A model generated the notes under the pieces. The model was not told where the DNA came from. It was given only the letters and a program-made list of their open reading frames with translations, and did not search any database. The position numbers and the translations under genes are program-made. Shown piece after piece: positions 10,771 through 18,930 of a stretch of DNA of 64,000 nucleotides. Source of the stretch: Buttiauxella selenatireducens (GTDB lineage Bacteria; Pseudomonadota; Gammaproteobacteria; Enterobacterales; Enterobacteriaceae); contig NZ_CP133838.1 in NCBI RefSeq assembly GCF_031432975.1, positions 3,720,001 to 3,784,000 of the forward strand, written 5' to 3'. Every line of letters starts with the position of its first letter. Positions within the stretch are counted from its first letter, which is position 1.

Positions 10771-11223
10771 TTACCAGCGTTTCGCCGCCTGTTTGTCGGT
10801 ATCGCGCGCTTCGACCCAACGATCGCCATCAGAGGTGGCTTCGCGCTTCCAGAATGGGGCTTTGGTTTTCAGATAATCCATAATGAATTGTGCGGAATCA
10901 AACGCGGAACTGCGATGCGCGCCGGTCACCCCCACGAACACAATTTCATCTCCTGGCCACAACTCGCCAATACGGTGAATTACGCTGACACGTTGTAGTG
11001 GCCAGCGCTTGCGGGCTTCCTCGACAATTTCTGCCAACGCTTTTTCTGTCATTCCTGGATAGTGCTCAAGTGTTAATGCACTGACGCTATCGCCAAGATT
11101 GTGATTGCGCACTTTGCCGGTAAACGTCACAACGGCACCGTCTTCATCACATTGCGCGAGCCACTGGTACTCATCACCGACGTTAAAGTTTTCATGGCTG
11201 ACGCGGATTCGTGTGTTTTCCAT
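10771..11223 (-). CDS. moaE: Molybdopterin synthase catalytic subunit MoaE
   Basis: Large subunit of molybdopterin synthase, 150 aa, the E. coli length. With MoaD it inserts two sulfurs into cyclic pyranopterin monophosphate to make molybdopterin in the cytoplasm. The catalytic region is visible: HRIGELWPGDEIVFVGVTGAHR (split here as HRIGELWPGD and VFVGVTGAHR) and the conserved Lys in DYLKTKAPFWK. Last gene of moaABCDE; one base separates it from the moaD stop. Confidence 0.96.
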   Translation of the reverse strand: MENTRIRVSHENFNVGDEYQWLAQCDEDGAVVTFTGKVRNHNLGDSVSALTLEHYPGMTEKALAEIVEEARKRWPLQRVSVIHRIGELWPGDEIVFVGVTGAHRSSAFDSAQFIMDYLKTKAPFWKREATSDGDRWVEARDTDKQAAKRW

Positions 11224-11224
11224 T

Positions 11225-11470
11225 TCAGCCTCCGGTGACTGGCGGAAAGAACGCTATTTCATCGCCGTCGTTAAGGGGATGGTCAAAGCTCACCAACGTC
11301 TGATTGACCGCCGCCAGCAGTTTGCCGGACTCCAATGCCAACGCCCAGCGCTCGCTTTTGGCCGCAAGAGCCTGGCGCAGTTGTTCGACATCGCTGAACG
11401 TGGCATCGAGTTGCAGACGATCGCAATCAACCAGTTCGCGCACCTGGGCAAAAAACAGGACGTTAATCAT
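11225..11470 (-). CDS. moaD: Molybdopterin synthase sulfur-carrier subunit MoaD
   Basis: Ubiquitin-fold sulfur carrier of 81 aa ending in the diagnostic Gly-Gly (FFPPVTGG), which is adenylated and thiocarboxylated by MoeB before donating sulfur to MoaE. The start at 11470 ([13 protein letters not shown]) matches E. coli length; an upstream in-frame start would run into moaC. Its start overlaps the end of moaC by 8 bases, so translation is coupled. Confidence 0.96.
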   Translation of the reverse strand: MINVLFFAQVRELVDCDRLQLDATFSDVEQLRQALAAKSERWALALESGKLLAAVNQTLVSFDHPLNDGDEIAFFPPVTGG

Positions 11471-11960
11471 TGCTGTCCACCTTGCTCTGCGCCTTAAAGT
11501 CACCTGATTTACCGCCGCTTTTGGCAAGCAGCCGCACCGGGCCAATGACCATGTCTTTCTGCACCGCTTTGCACATGTCGTAAATGGTTAACGCAGCCAC
11601 CGATGCGGCGGTTAGCGCTTCCATCTCAACGCCGGTTTTACCGGTAAGGCGGCAGACAGATTCGATGCGTACGCGATTATGCTCTGGCTCAGCGGCCAAA
11701 TTCACTTCGACTTTGCTGAGCATTAGCGGGTGGCAAAGTGGAATCAAATCCCAGGTGCGCTTAGCCGCCTGAATCCCGGCGATTCGCGCCGTGGCAAATA
11801 CATCACCTTTATGATGACTGCCTTCAATAATCATCGCCAACGTTTCGGCTTTCATGGTGATAAACGCTTCGGCACGCGCTTCACGCACGGTTTCAGCTTT
11901 GGCGGAGACATCGACCATGTGCGCTTCGCCAGCGGCATTAATATGAGTCAGTTGCGACAT
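11463..11960 (-). CDS. moaC: Cyclic pyranopterin monophosphate synthase MoaC
   Basis: Converts 3',8-cyclo-dihydro-GTP, the product of MoaA, into cyclic pyranopterin monophosphate. It is 165 aa; the family motifs [17 protein letters not shown] and [20 protein letters not shown] are intact, including the catalytic Lys in the C-terminal KDMVIG and GGKSG regions. The tail ([11 protein letters not shown]) is four residues longer than in E. coli and overlaps the moaD start. Confidence 0.96.
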   Translation of the reverse strand: MSQLTHINAAGEAHMVDVSAKAETVREARAEAFITMKAETLAMIIEGSHHKGDVFATARIAGIQAAKRTWDLIPLCHPLMLSKVEVNLAAEPEHNRVRIESVCRLTGKTGVEMEALTAASVAALTIYDMCKAVQKDMVIGPVRLLAKSGGKSGDFKAQSKVDSND

Positions 11961-11963
11961 AGT

Positions 11964-12476
11964 TTATTTCTTGAGATGTGGATGGAAATTACAAGGGCGC
12001 ACGCGAGCATCCAGTTGTGGCTGGATGATATTTTCCCATGCGGTATGACATGCCTTGGTGGAGCCTGGCATGGCGAAAATCAGGGTGCGATTTGCGACAC
12101 CGGCCAGTGCCCGAGATTGCAGCGTCGATGTACCGATTTCTTCAAAAGAGAGCATGCGGAAGATTTCGCCAAAGCCTTCTATTTCGCGGTCAAACAGTGG
12201 CAACAGTGCTTCAGGAGCCTGGTCACCATCGGTAAAACCGGTCCCTCCGTTGATGAGCACCACCTGCACTTCGTCATCAGCAATCCATTGGGAAACTTGC
12301 GCGCGAATGGCGTAGCGGTTTTCTTTCACAATCGCTTTGGCGACCACTTTGTGACCCGCGTCAGTCGCGGCTTCACGTAAATAGTGACCTGAGGTATCGT
12401 CGTCTTCACCGCGGCGGCTTGAAACAGTCAGAATGGCGATATGCACCGGAATAAATTCACTGCTCACCTGGCTCAT
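11964..12476 (-). CDS. moaB: Molybdopterin biosynthesis protein MoaB
   Basis: MogA/MoaB-fold protein of 170 aa, with the MPT-binding motifs INGGTGFTDGDQAPEAL and FAMPGSTKACHTAWE visible. MogA-type enzymes adenylylate molybdopterin; E. coli MoaB itself binds MPT but its need is unclear. It sits between moaA and moaC in the usual order and ends 3 bases before the moaC start. Confidence 0.95.
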   Translation of the reverse strand: MSQVSSEFIPVHIAILTVSSRRGEDDDTSGHYLREAATDAGHKVVAKAIVKENRYAIRAQVSQWIADDEVQVVLINGGTGFTDGDQAPEALLPLFDREIEGFGEIFRMLSFEEIGTSTLQSRALAGVANRTLIFAMPGSTKACHTAWENIIQPQLDARVRPCNFHPHLKK

Positions 12477-12530
12477 TGGTATTTTCCTTTTTATCTGGTT
12501 TTACCCGTTTAATTGGTTCAACCCGCCACT

Positions 12531-13520
12531 TTACCCACCAATATAGGACAGGTTCTGGGTGATGCCGGTTTCACCGTCATGCAGGAAATGGGTCTGTTTT
12601 TTGTGCGTCAACGCTTCGGCAATACGCGCTTCAAGCTCGTCGATTTGCCCGTCATCCGCCAGCAAATCACGCAATGAAATGCCGTGATCGCCAAACAAAC
12701 ACAGATGCAGATTACCGACTGACGAAACGCGCAGGCGATTACAACTGGCACAAAAGTCTTTCTCATACGGCATGATTAGGCCGATTTCGCCCTGATAATC
12801 CGGATGGCAAAAGACTTGCGCGGGGCCATCGCTGCGGCTGCGAAGCTGATGAACCCAACCGCGAGCCAACAACTGATCGCGGATGGTTTTTCCTGAAACG
12901 TGGTGGTTGCGGAACAATTCGCCGCCGTCGCCGGTTTCCATCAGCTCGATGAAACGCAACTGGATGGGACGTGGTTTTATCCACGCAAGGAAGGTATCGA
13001 GTTCGTGGTGATTCACCCCACGCATCAGCACGGTATTTACTTTTACGCGCTCAAATCCGGCGGTGAATGCAGCATCAATGCCGTCCATCACCTGACGGAA
13101 TTTATCTTGCCCGGTAATGGCGTGGAACTGGCGAGCATCGAGGCTATCAACGCTGACATTGACCGCGGTAAGACCCGCATCACGCCATTGCTGGATATCA
13201 CGCGCAAGGCGATAGCCATTGGTTGTCATGGCAATCTGGCGGATCCCAGGATTTTCACGCACGGCAGCGATGATGTCGGTGAAATCTTTACGCAAAGAGG
13301 GCTCGCCTCCCGTCAGACGTACTTTTTCAGTACCGAGGGCGGCAAATGCGCGCGTGACGCGGCGAATTTCATCGACGTTGAGGAAACTTTTATTTGCCAC
13401 ACCGTGAGGCTTGTAGCCATCCGGCAGACAATAGTTGCAACGAAAATTGCAAACGTCGGTAATAGAGAGACGCAGATAAAAAAACTTACGAGCGTAAGCG
13501 TCGGTAAGTTGGGTAGCCAT
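12531..13520 (-). CDS. moaA: GTP 3',8-cyclase MoaA (radical SAM)
   Basis: First enzyme of molybdenum cofactor synthesis, 329 aa. The N-terminal radical-SAM cluster motif CNFRCNYC lies near residues 24-31. The second cluster lies in the C-terminal part, [18 protein letters not shown], and the chain ends in the GTP-binding Gly-Gly (SYIGG). The start at 13520 ([13 protein letters not shown]) follows GGAAGG and matches E. coli; longer frames would run through the riboswitch. First gene of moaABCDE. Confidence 0.97.
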   Translation of the reverse strand: MATQLTDAYARKFFYLRLSITDVCNFRCNYCLPDGYKPHGVANKSFLNVDEIRRVTRAFAALGTEKVRLTGGEPSLRKDFTDIIAAVRENPGIRQIAMTTNGYRLARDIQQWRDAGLTAVNVSVDSLDARQFHAITGQDKFRQVMDGIDAAFTAGFERVKVNTVLMRGVNHHELDTFLAWIKPRPIQLRFIELMETGDGGELFRNHHVSGKTIRDQLLARGWVHQLRSRSDGPAQVFCHPDYQGEIGLIMPYEKDFCASCNRLRVSSVGNLHLCLFGDHGISLRDLLADDGQIDELEARIAEALTHKKQTHFLHDGETGITQNLSYIGG

Positions 13521-13625
13521 GTACACCTTCCAAATACGGGAGATGCAGGCATTTCTTTCTGCACCCTGGTGACTCAAGGTCACGGCCAACGCACCGTATC
13601 TTTCGACTTAGGTCCAGAGGCTTAG
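13521..13625 (-). ncRNA. Moco (molybdenum cofactor) riboswitch in the moaA leader
   Basis: On the minus strand the leader reads AGCCTCTGGACC... GATACGGTGC... TTGGCCGTGAC... TCACCAGGGTGC... CTCCCGTATTTGGAAGG just before the moaA ATG. These blocks occur in the same order and pairings as the E. coli moaA Moco RNA (GATACGG with CCGTATT; CACCAGGG with an upstream CTGG-type arm). In E. coli this RNA lowers moa expression when cofactor is plentiful, by masking the GGAAGG ribosome site. Recognition is by motif order, not by covariance search. Confidence 0.9.
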
Positions 13626-13841
13626 TGTGTGTTAGAGCGATAGTAGCGCGTGATGACATTATTCGCCATAGCCGCTTTCGCTGTATAATTACATACATAA
13701 CGAACTAATTGCTCAATTTCGCAACAGACTACGCGAAAAGTGAACTTTTGCATTGATATACATCATTATCGTTTGAGCCTGAATCGTATTTTCAGATCTT
13801 TTACGCTACCTTATTTCGATAGTTCGTCATTAGGAATAGTT
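13626..13841. promoter_or_regulatory. moaA/ybhK divergent promoter region
   Basis: A 216-base AT-rich gap between the riboswitch and ybhK. A consensus -10 TATAAT lies at 13684-13689 on the plus strand with a poor -35 (TTCGCC, 16 bases upstream), pointing to ybhK. A TAGGA ribosome site at 13831-13835 precedes the ybhK ATG at 13842. The moaA promoter must lie here on the other strand; I could not fix its boxes. Confidence 0.5.
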
Positions 13842-14750
13842 ATGCGCAATCGTACGTTTGCTGATTTGGACCGAGTGGTTGCTCTCGGCGGTGGACACGG
13901 TCTGGGCAGGGTTATGTCATCCCTCTCCTCTTTAGGCTCACGTTTAACTGGCATTGTGACCACCACGGATAATGGCGGTTCTACAGGGCGAATTCGTCGC
14001 TCTGAAGGCGGCATTGCCTGGGGCGATATGCGCAACTGTTTAAATCAGTTAATTACTGAACAGAGCGTGGCTTCAGCGATGTTTGAGTATCGTTTTGGCG
14101 GTAATGGCGAACTTTCAGGGCATAACCTTGGAAATCTGATGTTAAAGGCGCTAGACCATCTGAGCGTGCGCCCTTTGGAAGCCATAAATCTCATTCGTAA
14201 TCTGCTTAAGGTGGATGCGTTTCTGATTCCGATGTCCGAACAACCGGTTGATTTAATGGCAACAGACGCAGACGGCCATTTTATTTACGGTGAGGTCAAT
14301 ATTGATCAGCTTTCATCGCCGCCGCAGGAGTTATCGTTATACCCCAAAGCCCATGCCACACGTGAAGCTGTACAGGCGATTGCCGAAGCAGATTTGATTC
14401 TGATTGGCCCTGGCAGTTTCTATACCAGTTTGATGCCATTGCTGTTGCTGGAAGATATGGATCAGGCGCTACGCCGCACCCCTGCCCCAGTGGTGTTTAT
14501 CGGTAATCTTGGAAAAGAGTTAAGCACCGCCGCCGCAAGCCTGTCGCTTGGGCAAACGCTGGACATTATGGAGCAGCGTGTTGGTAAGCGCATCATTGAT
14601 GCCGTGGTGGTTGGCCCGCAGGTAGATGTTTCCGAAATCACCGACCGGGTCGTGATTCAGGAACCGCTGGAAGCTTGTGATATTCGTTATCGCCACGACC
14701 GGCAATTGCTTCGCCAGGCGCTGGAAAAAGCCATTCAGCAGCTCGGTTAA
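13842..14750 (+). CDS. ybhK: YvcK/CofD-family protein YbhK (gluconeogenesis factor family)
   Basis: Cytoplasmic protein of 302 aa with the nucleotide-sugar-binding CofD/YvcK fold. Motifs are [12 protein letters not shown] at about 12-23, [12 protein letters not shown] at about 39-50, and [13 protein letters not shown] near 187. B. subtilis YvcK binds UDP-sugars and is needed on gluconeogenic carbon sources; the enteric protein's task is not known. The ATG at 13842 ([10 protein letters not shown]) matches the E. coli start; upstream in-frame starts precede the ribosome site. Confidence 0.93.
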   Translation: MRNRTFADLDRVVALGGGHGLGRVMSSLSSLGSRLTGIVTTTDNGGSTGRIRRSEGGIAWGDMRNCLNQLITEQSVASAMFEYRFGGNGELSGHNLGNLMLKALDHLSVRPLEAINLIRNLLKVDAFLIPMSEQPVDLMATDADGHFIYGEVNIDQLSSPPQELSLYPKAHATREAVQAIAEADLILIGPGSFYTSLMPLLLLEDMDQALRRTPAPVVFIGNLGKELSTAAASLSLGQTLDIMEQRVGKRIIDAVVVGPQVDVSEITDRVVIQEPLEACDIRYRHDRQLLRQALEKAIQQLG

Positions 14751-14763
14751 ACAATTCATACGT

Positions 14764-14788
14764 GGCGGGTAAACCAGACTTACCCGCC
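14764..14788. terminator. Hairpin between convergent ybhK and uvrB
   Basis: A 9-bp perfect stem (GGCGGGTAA / TTACCCGCC) with a 7-base loop lies in the 57-base convergent gap. It has no long T-run on either side, so intrinsic termination is plausible rather than certain. Confidence 0.6.
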
Positions 14789-14807
14789 CTCACCTCAAGG
14801 CTTATCA

Positions 14808-16823
14808 TTACGACGCCGCAATAAATAACTGCCGTAGTTGATGCAGTTGATCGCGCACCTGCGCGGCTTCTTCAAATTCCAGATTCTGCGCATGCTCCAG
14901 CATCTTCCCTTCCAACTGATGAATTTTCTGTTGTAGGGCTTTAGGAGTCAGAATAATTTCATCATCTTCAATCACGCTGCGCGCTTTGCTCTTCATCCGG
15001 CCCTTGGTTTTCGCCATCCCTTCGCCAAGTTGAAGAACATCCACAACTTTCTTGTTCAGCCCTTGCGGGGTAATCCCATTTTCTTCGTTGTAACGCTGCT
15101 GTTTCTCACGGCGACGCTCCGTTTCACCAATCGCCTTCGCCATAGAAGGTGTGATTTTGTCACCATACAAAATGGCTTTACCGTTGATGTTACGTGCCGC
15201 ACGGCCAATCGTCTGAATGAGTGAACGCTCAGAACGCAGGAAACCTTCTTTATCAGCATCCAGAATCGCCACCAGCGACACTTCAGGCATATCCAACCCC
15301 TCGCGGAGTAAGTTAATGCCCACCAGCACGTCGAACTCGCCCAGGCGCAAATCACGGATGATTTCCATACGCTCAACGGTATCAATATCGGAGTGCAGAT
15401 AGCGCACCCGTTCGCCGTGTTCTTCGAGATACTCCGTCAAATCTTCGGCCATACGTTTGGTCAGAGTGGTGACCAAAACACGTTCGTTAATTTCAACGCG
15501 TTTGCGAATTTCAGAAAGTAGGTCGTCAACCTGAGTCGCAACAGGACGCACTTCGATAATCGGATCCAGCAAGCCGGTTGGCCTGACAACCTGGTCGACA
15601 ACATCGCCTCCAGACTTTTCTAACTCATAGTTGCTCGGCGTTGCTGAGACATAAATAGTTTGCGGAGCAAGCGCTTCAAACTCTTCAAATTTCAGCGGAC
15701 GGTTATCCAGTGCTGAAGGCAAACGGAAGCCATATTCCACCAGCGTCTCTTTACGCGCCCGGTCGCCACGATACATCCCGCCAATTTGCGGAATGGTGAC
15801 GTGTGATTCATCGACGACCAGCAGGCCATCTGCGGGCAGGTAATCGAAAAGTGTTGGAGGTGGCTCACCAGGACCACGGCCAGATAAGAACCGCGAGTAG
15901 TTTTCAACGCCCGAGCAGTAGCCCAACTCATTCATCATTTCTAAATCGAACTGAGTACGCTGCGTGAGTCGCTGTTCTTCGAGTAATTTGTTGTTTGCCA
16001 GCAGGACCTTTCTGCGGTCTGCCAGTTCAACCTTTATCTCTTCCATGGCTTGCACAATACGTTCACGCGGCGTGACGTAATGCGATTTTGGATAAACGGT
16101 GAAACGTTGAATAACCTGGTCTATTTGCCCGGTCAGTGGGTCAAACAATGAAAGCCGTTCCACTTCTTCATCAAACAGCTCCACACGTAGCGCTAAATCG
16201 TCCGACTCTGCCGGGAAGATGTCGATGACTTCGCCGCGAACGCGGAAAGTCCCGCGCTGGAAAGCCTGGTCATTCCGGGTGTATTGCAGTTCGGTCAAAC
16301 GGCGCAAAATAGAACGCTGATCGATGATCATCCCTTTGGTGAGATGCAGCATCATTTTCAGGTAGAGATCAGGGTCGCCCAGGCCGTAAATCGCTGACAC
16401 TGAAGCCACCACGATCACATCGCGCCTTTCCAGTAACGCTTTGGTCGCAGACAGACGCATCTGTTCGATATGTTCATTCACCGATGAGTCTTTTTCGATA
16501 AACGTATCGGAACTAGGAACGTAGGCTTCAGGCTGGTAGTAATCGTAATACGAGACAAAAAACTCGACCGCGTTATCAGGAAAGAACTCTTTCATCTCGC
16601 CGTACAACTGCGCCGCAAGGGTTTTATTCGGCGCCAGCACCATCGTAGGGCGTTGCAAATCAGCAATCACATTCGCCACGGTAAAGGTCTTACCAGAGCC
16701 CGTCACACCTAATAACGTCTGATGGGCAAGCCCGTCTTGTAGACCCTCTTCAAGGCGACGTATGGCTTCGGGCTGATCGCCAGAAGGTTTGAAGGCTGAA
16801 TTTAATTTGAACGCTTTACTCAT
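14808..16823 (-). CDS. uvrB: Excinuclease ABC subunit B
   Basis: Damage-verifying helicase-like subunit of nucleotide excision repair, 671 aa. Visible are Walker A GVTGSGKT (about 39-46), the beta-hairpin region [13 protein letters not shown] (about 92-104), motif II DESH, motif [14 protein letters not shown] and QTIGRAARN, and the C-terminal UVR domain that contacts UvrC ([11 protein letters not shown]). The start at 16823 ([20 protein letters not shown]) matches E. coli; the longer upstream frame would cover its own promoter and SOS box. Regulated by LexA and probably DnaA. Confidence 0.97.
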   Translation of the reverse strand: MSKAFKLNSAFKPSGDQPEAIRRLEEGLQDGLAHQTLLGVTGSGKTFTVANVIADLQRPTMVLAPNKTLAAQLYGEMKEFFPDNAVEFFVSYYDYYQPEAYVPSSDTFIEKDSSVNEHIEQMRLSATKALLERRDVIVVASVSAIYGLGDPDLYLKMMLHLTKGMIIDQRSILRRLTELQYTRNDQAFQRGTFRVRGEVIDIFPAESDDLALRVELFDEEVERLSLFDPLTGQIDQVIQRFTVYPKSHYVTPRERIVQAMEEIKVELADRRKVLLANNKLLEEQRLTQRTQFDLEMMNELGYCSGVENYSRFLSGRGPGEPPPTLFDYLPADGLLVVDESHVTIPQIGGMYRGDRARKETLVEYGFRLPSALDNRPLKFEEFEALAPQTIYVSATPSNYELEKSGGDVVDQVVRPTGLLDPIIEVRPVATQVDDLLSEIRKRVEINERVLVTTLTKRMAEDLTEYLEEHGERVRYLHSDIDTVERMEIIRDLRLGEFDVLVGINLLREGLDMPEVSLVAILDADKEGFLRSERSLIQTIGRAARNINGKAILYGDKITPSMAKAIGETERRREKQQRYNEENGITPQGLNKKVVDVLQLGEGMAKTKGRMKSKARSVIEDDEIILTPKALQQKIHQLEGKMLEHAQNLEFEEAAQVRDQLHQLRQLFIAAS

Positions 16824-16837
16824 GAAGAGGCTACCTG

Positions 16838-17008
16838 ATGAAGAAACGAGCGGGCCGGAGGATAATTTTACTCGGCACAGGAAATTTTGCCAGAAAAAGA
16901 TACTGGATGAAAAACCAGTTCCTTGCACTGGTGTTTATGATATCGGCTCTCGCTGCCGTCTGGTTTGGAGGTAAAACATTCCTCTTTCAGCGATTTCAGC
17001 TGACCTAA
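16838..17008 (+). CDS. Possible small membrane protein ORF opposite the uvrB promoter
   Basis: A 56-codon ORF on the plus strand with AAGAGG at 16825-16830, seven bases before its ATG. It encodes a very basic N-terminus ([12 protein letters not shown]) followed by a hydrophobic stretch ([18 protein letters not shown]) long enough for one membrane segment. It overlaps the uvrB promoter and LexA box on the other strand, so base constraint there could explain its openness. I recognise no homologue. Treat as a candidate only. Confidence 0.25.
   Translation: MKKRAGRRIILLGTGNFARKRYWMKNQFLALVFMISALAAVWFGGKTFLFQRFQLT
16865..16893 (-). promoter_or_regulatory. uvrB promoter P1
   Basis: On the minus strand, a -35 CTGGCA (16888-16893) and a -10 TAAAAT (16865-16870) are 17 bases apart, matching the position and wording of E. 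coli uvrB P1. A second promoter overlapping the SOS box is expected from E. coli, but its -10 here (CAGTATCTT) is weaker. Confidence 0.7.
16901..16920. promoter_or_regulatory. LexA (SOS) box of uvrB
   Basis: On the minus strand the site reads AACTGGTTTTTCATCCAGTA: CTG, ten bases, CAG, with TA after it. It differs from the E. coli uvrB SOS box at two positions. It lies between the two expected uvrB promoters, so LexA would block P2. Confidence 0.9.
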
Positions 17009-17220
17009 ATGGTTATCCCCAGATTTTTTTACCTTTTAACAATTGTCAAGCAGTGTCATAAAAGCGTAAGGAACATCTGATGCACTTTCATTGCAGCGAT
17101 TGATTTTATTCAACTCGTTAATTTTAAACAGCTATTTGTAAAAGTCTGGTTTCGCGCCAATTCATGCGTAACCCGCGCCAGCCCTCGCTTACCGCAAGTT
17201 TTCTAACTCTAATGCACATG
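17009..17220. other. AT-rich spacer upstream of uvrB, no gene recognised
   Basis: Non-coding by appearance: stops in all frames and no credible ribosome site. It holds one DnaA-box-like site with a single mismatch (TTATCCCCA, 17013-17021). Nothing else was recognised. Confidence 0.5.
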
Positions 17221-17245
17221 GTTATCCACAGGAATAGTGGATAAC
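17221..17245. promoter_or_regulatory. Inverted pair of DnaA boxes upstream of uvrB
   Basis: TTATCCACA at 17222-17230 is a consensus DnaA box. GTTATCCAC (17221-17229) and GTGGATAAC (17237-17245) form a perfect 9-bp inverted repeat around 7 bases. DnaA is reported to act at a distal uvrB promoter in E. coli, so the placement about 400 bases upstream of the uvrB start fits. Confidence 0.7.
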
Positions 17246-17355
17246 TGCTCTCAGCCCTTTTGCAGCGCAGACCGCAAAAAACCCTAAAATCTCTGTGCCG
17301 GCCTCAAAAAATATTTTTCAGCATTATTTTCACCCCTTTTTTACCTGCTAAAGGC

Positions 17356-17390
17356 GCGCAATTTCTTATGATCTTGCTCACGAATTGCGC
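17356..17390. repeat. 8-bp inverted repeat in the uvrB/ATPase gap
   Basis: Arms GCGCAATT (17356-17363) and AATTGCGC (17383-17390) are perfect and separated by 19 bases. There is no T-run, so a regulator site is as likely as a hairpin. Meaning unknown. Confidence 0.4.
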
Positions 17391-17440
17391 ATTCTCATGA
17401 AGCAGCCCGAAGACATTGCACCAAACCTATCTACGGCCAG

Positions 17441-17455
17441 GCACTGACACAGTGC
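17441..17455. promoter_or_regulatory. Probable NtrC-binding site
   Basis: The site reads GCACTGACACAGTGC, a GCAC-N7-GTGC dyad (perfect over six bases per arm). It fits the NtrC consensus known from glnA-type enhancers. It lies about 100 bases upstream of the sigma-54 type element at 17552-17567, the usual enhancer distance. Only one such site was found; two are common. Confidence 0.6.
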
Positions 17456-17551
17456 ATTCGGCTTTTCGAGTTGTAGATGGCGAATCTTTCCTCAACCTTT
17501 TTCATGAGCCTTTTCCCAAAGTTGCAATGTTCCAGCGCGCAAAAAGGTTAG

Positions 17552-17567
17552 TGGCAAGGTAATTGCA
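17552..17567 (+). promoter_or_regulatory. Probable sigma-54 (-24/-12) promoter
   Basis: The element TGGCAAGGTAATTGCA has the invariant GG and GC dinucleotides separated by exactly ten bases (consensus TGGCAC-N5-TTGCA). Transcription would begin near 17578, about 60 bases before the ATPase ATG at 17640. No good sigma-70 boxes were seen in the same stretch. Confidence 0.65.
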
Positions 17568-17639
17568 CTGTTTTACTCGTCCTGGATCGCATAGCGGATG
17601 TTAATGCGCGTTCTTAACCCTGTCCGAAGGAGAGTATCG

Positions 17640-18350
17640 ATGTTGAGTCTGCGAGCTGTTAATCAGTTTTATGGTGAAAGTCATATTCTGTGGAATCTGG
17701 ATCTTGAGCTGACACCAGGCCAATGCACTTGTGTGCTGGGTGCACCAGGGATGGGTAAAACGACGTTGGTTAACTGCATAACCGGTTACTTGCCTGTTCA
17801 GAGTGGCAGTATGACCTGGCTTGAGGCTGGCCACCCTCCACAAGATTTACTGACGCAACCGATTGAAGGCAGAGCGGCGCTCGGGATGAGTTACGTCGCC
17901 CAGGACCGGCGGATATTTTCCCAGCTGAGCGTTGAGGAAAACCTGCAAATTGCACTGCTGGCGGCCCGTGAACGGCCACGCGCTATCCCATCCATGATCT
18001 ATGAACTGTTTCCTGAACTTTACAACTTGCGCCATGTGCGCGCAGGCGAGTTGTCGGGCGACCTTCAGCAGCAACTGGCATTAGCAAGGGCGCTAGTGAC
18101 CGAACCGAAACTGCTGATTCTCGATGAACCCACTTTCGGCAGCGGTCAGCGTTTTATTCATGATCTCGGTAATATTATTCGGCGGCTAAGCCGTGACTTT
18201 GGGCTGACTGTCCTGTTGGTCGAACAACGGTTGCCCTTTATTCGCCGTGTAGCCGACCGTTTCTGCTTGCTCCACCGTGGACGTAACGTCGCTCAAGGTC
18301 ATGTCGCGCAGTTAGATGACAAACTGGTTTCCAGTTGGATTGACCCATGA
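17640..18350 (+). CDS. Orphan UrtE-like (urea/branched-chain amino-acid type) ABC ATPase
   Basis: ATP-binding subunit of 236 aa from the ATG at 17640, which has GAAGGAGAG just upstream; in-frame starts before it lack a site. Walker A is GAPGMGKTT (34-42), Q-loop Gln 88, signature LSGDL (138-142; the usual second Gly is Asp), Walker B LLILDE (158-163), and a terminal LLVEQ in place of the H-loop, as in LivF/UrtE proteins. The N-terminal NQFYGESHIL and central YVAQDRRIF strongly resemble UrtE. No permease or binding protein lies nearby. The NtrC/sigma-54 elements upstream fit a nitrogen role, but the substrate and partners are unknown. Confidence 0.8.
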   Translation: MLSLRAVNQFYGESHILWNLDLELTPGQCTCVLGAPGMGKTTLVNCITGYLPVQSGSMTWLEAGHPPQDLLTQPIEGRAALGMSYVAQDRRIFSQLSVEENLQIALLAARERPRAIPSMIYELFPELYNLRHVRAGELSGDLQQQLALARALVTEPKLLILDEPTFGSGQRFIHDLGNIIRRLSRDFGLTVLLVEQRLPFIRRVADRFCLLHRGRNVAQGHVAQLDDKLVSSWIDP

Positions 18351-18363
18351 TGGCGTGCCAACC

Positions 18364-18396
18364 GACGGCAAGAATGGAAAGTCCGGTTTTGCCGTC
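18364..18396. terminator. Hairpin between the ATPase gene and the convergent regulator gene
   Basis: An 8-bp perfect stem (GACGGCAA / TTGCCGTC) encloses 17 bases and covers the last two bases of the convergent gene's stop codon. No clear T-run follows, so it may be a weak bidirectional terminator. Confidence 0.45.
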
Positions 18397-18913
18397 ACAA
18401 CTGCCCTAGCTGTTTCTGTACAGTTTTATCGAGATCGGCAAGTTCCCGTTGTAAATTGCATTGTCGTGTCACGGCGGAGAGTTCCACCAGCGGCAAAGGG
18501 ACTTTTGACACCCCAGCTTCGCGCATCCAACGTAATACCGGTTCCAGATGCCAAATAGCGGTTTTCCCGTCATGCACGGGTTGAGGGAATGCCTCCCGGC
18601 TGACCATCACTTTACGCATATACTGGCGTGAAAACCCCAGCAGTTCGGCAATATCCGTTAGCCCAACTAAATCGGGCATCACTTCGACCAATACTGCACC
18701 TGGAATAATTCGCTTTACGTCTTTGATGGCGGACACCACGGCCAGCCTTGCCTCGTGCGCTTCGCGGGTGAAATTCAGCGCTATGCGCCCGGTCACTCCC
18801 ACACCAACCAGTGCGTCATCGCAGCCTTGTGCGCCTAACGCCTCTACCCATTCGGCGGGATCCTGGCCTTTTTCTGGCAAGGTAAAAATCAATGTGAAAC
18901 TAAATTCCGACAT
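18395..18913 (-). CDS. Helix-turn-helix DNA-binding protein, second gene of a two-gene cassette
   Basis: 172 aa from the ATG at 18913, which has GGAGC six bases before it. Residues 1-80 look like a compact alpha/beta domain (FTLIFTLPEKGQDPAEWVEALG...). Residues 84-130 carry a winged helix-turn-helix of AlpA/excisionase type (GLTDIAELLGFSRQYMRKVM, then FPQPVHDGKTAIWHLEPVLRW). The C-terminus is a polar helix. I recognise no named gene. It starts 17 bases after the 87-aa gene upstream and probably shares its transcript. By position it could be the antitoxin or autoregulator of the pair (inference). Confidence 0.75.
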   Translation of the reverse strand: MSEFSFTLIFTLPEKGQDPAEWVEALGAQGCDDALVGVGVTGRIALNFTREAHEARLAVVSAIKDVKRIIPGAVLVEVMPDLVGLTDIAELLGFSRQYMRKVMVSREAFPQPVHDGKTAIWHLEPVLRWMREAGVSKVPLPLVELSAVTRQCNLQRELADLDKTVQKQLGQL

Positions 18914-18930
18914 GTTCTGCTCCTTGAAAC

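Noticed and set aside
11730..12380. 216-codon open frame on the plus strand
   Set aside because: Antisense of moaC and moaB, which are complete and conserved.
12900..13625. 241-codon open frame on the plus strand
   Set aside because: Antisense of moaA and its riboswitch.
17009..17639. Replication origin or plasmid origin suggested by DnaA boxes
   Set aside because: Only two good boxes and no repeat array or initiator gene; regulation of uvrB accounts for them.
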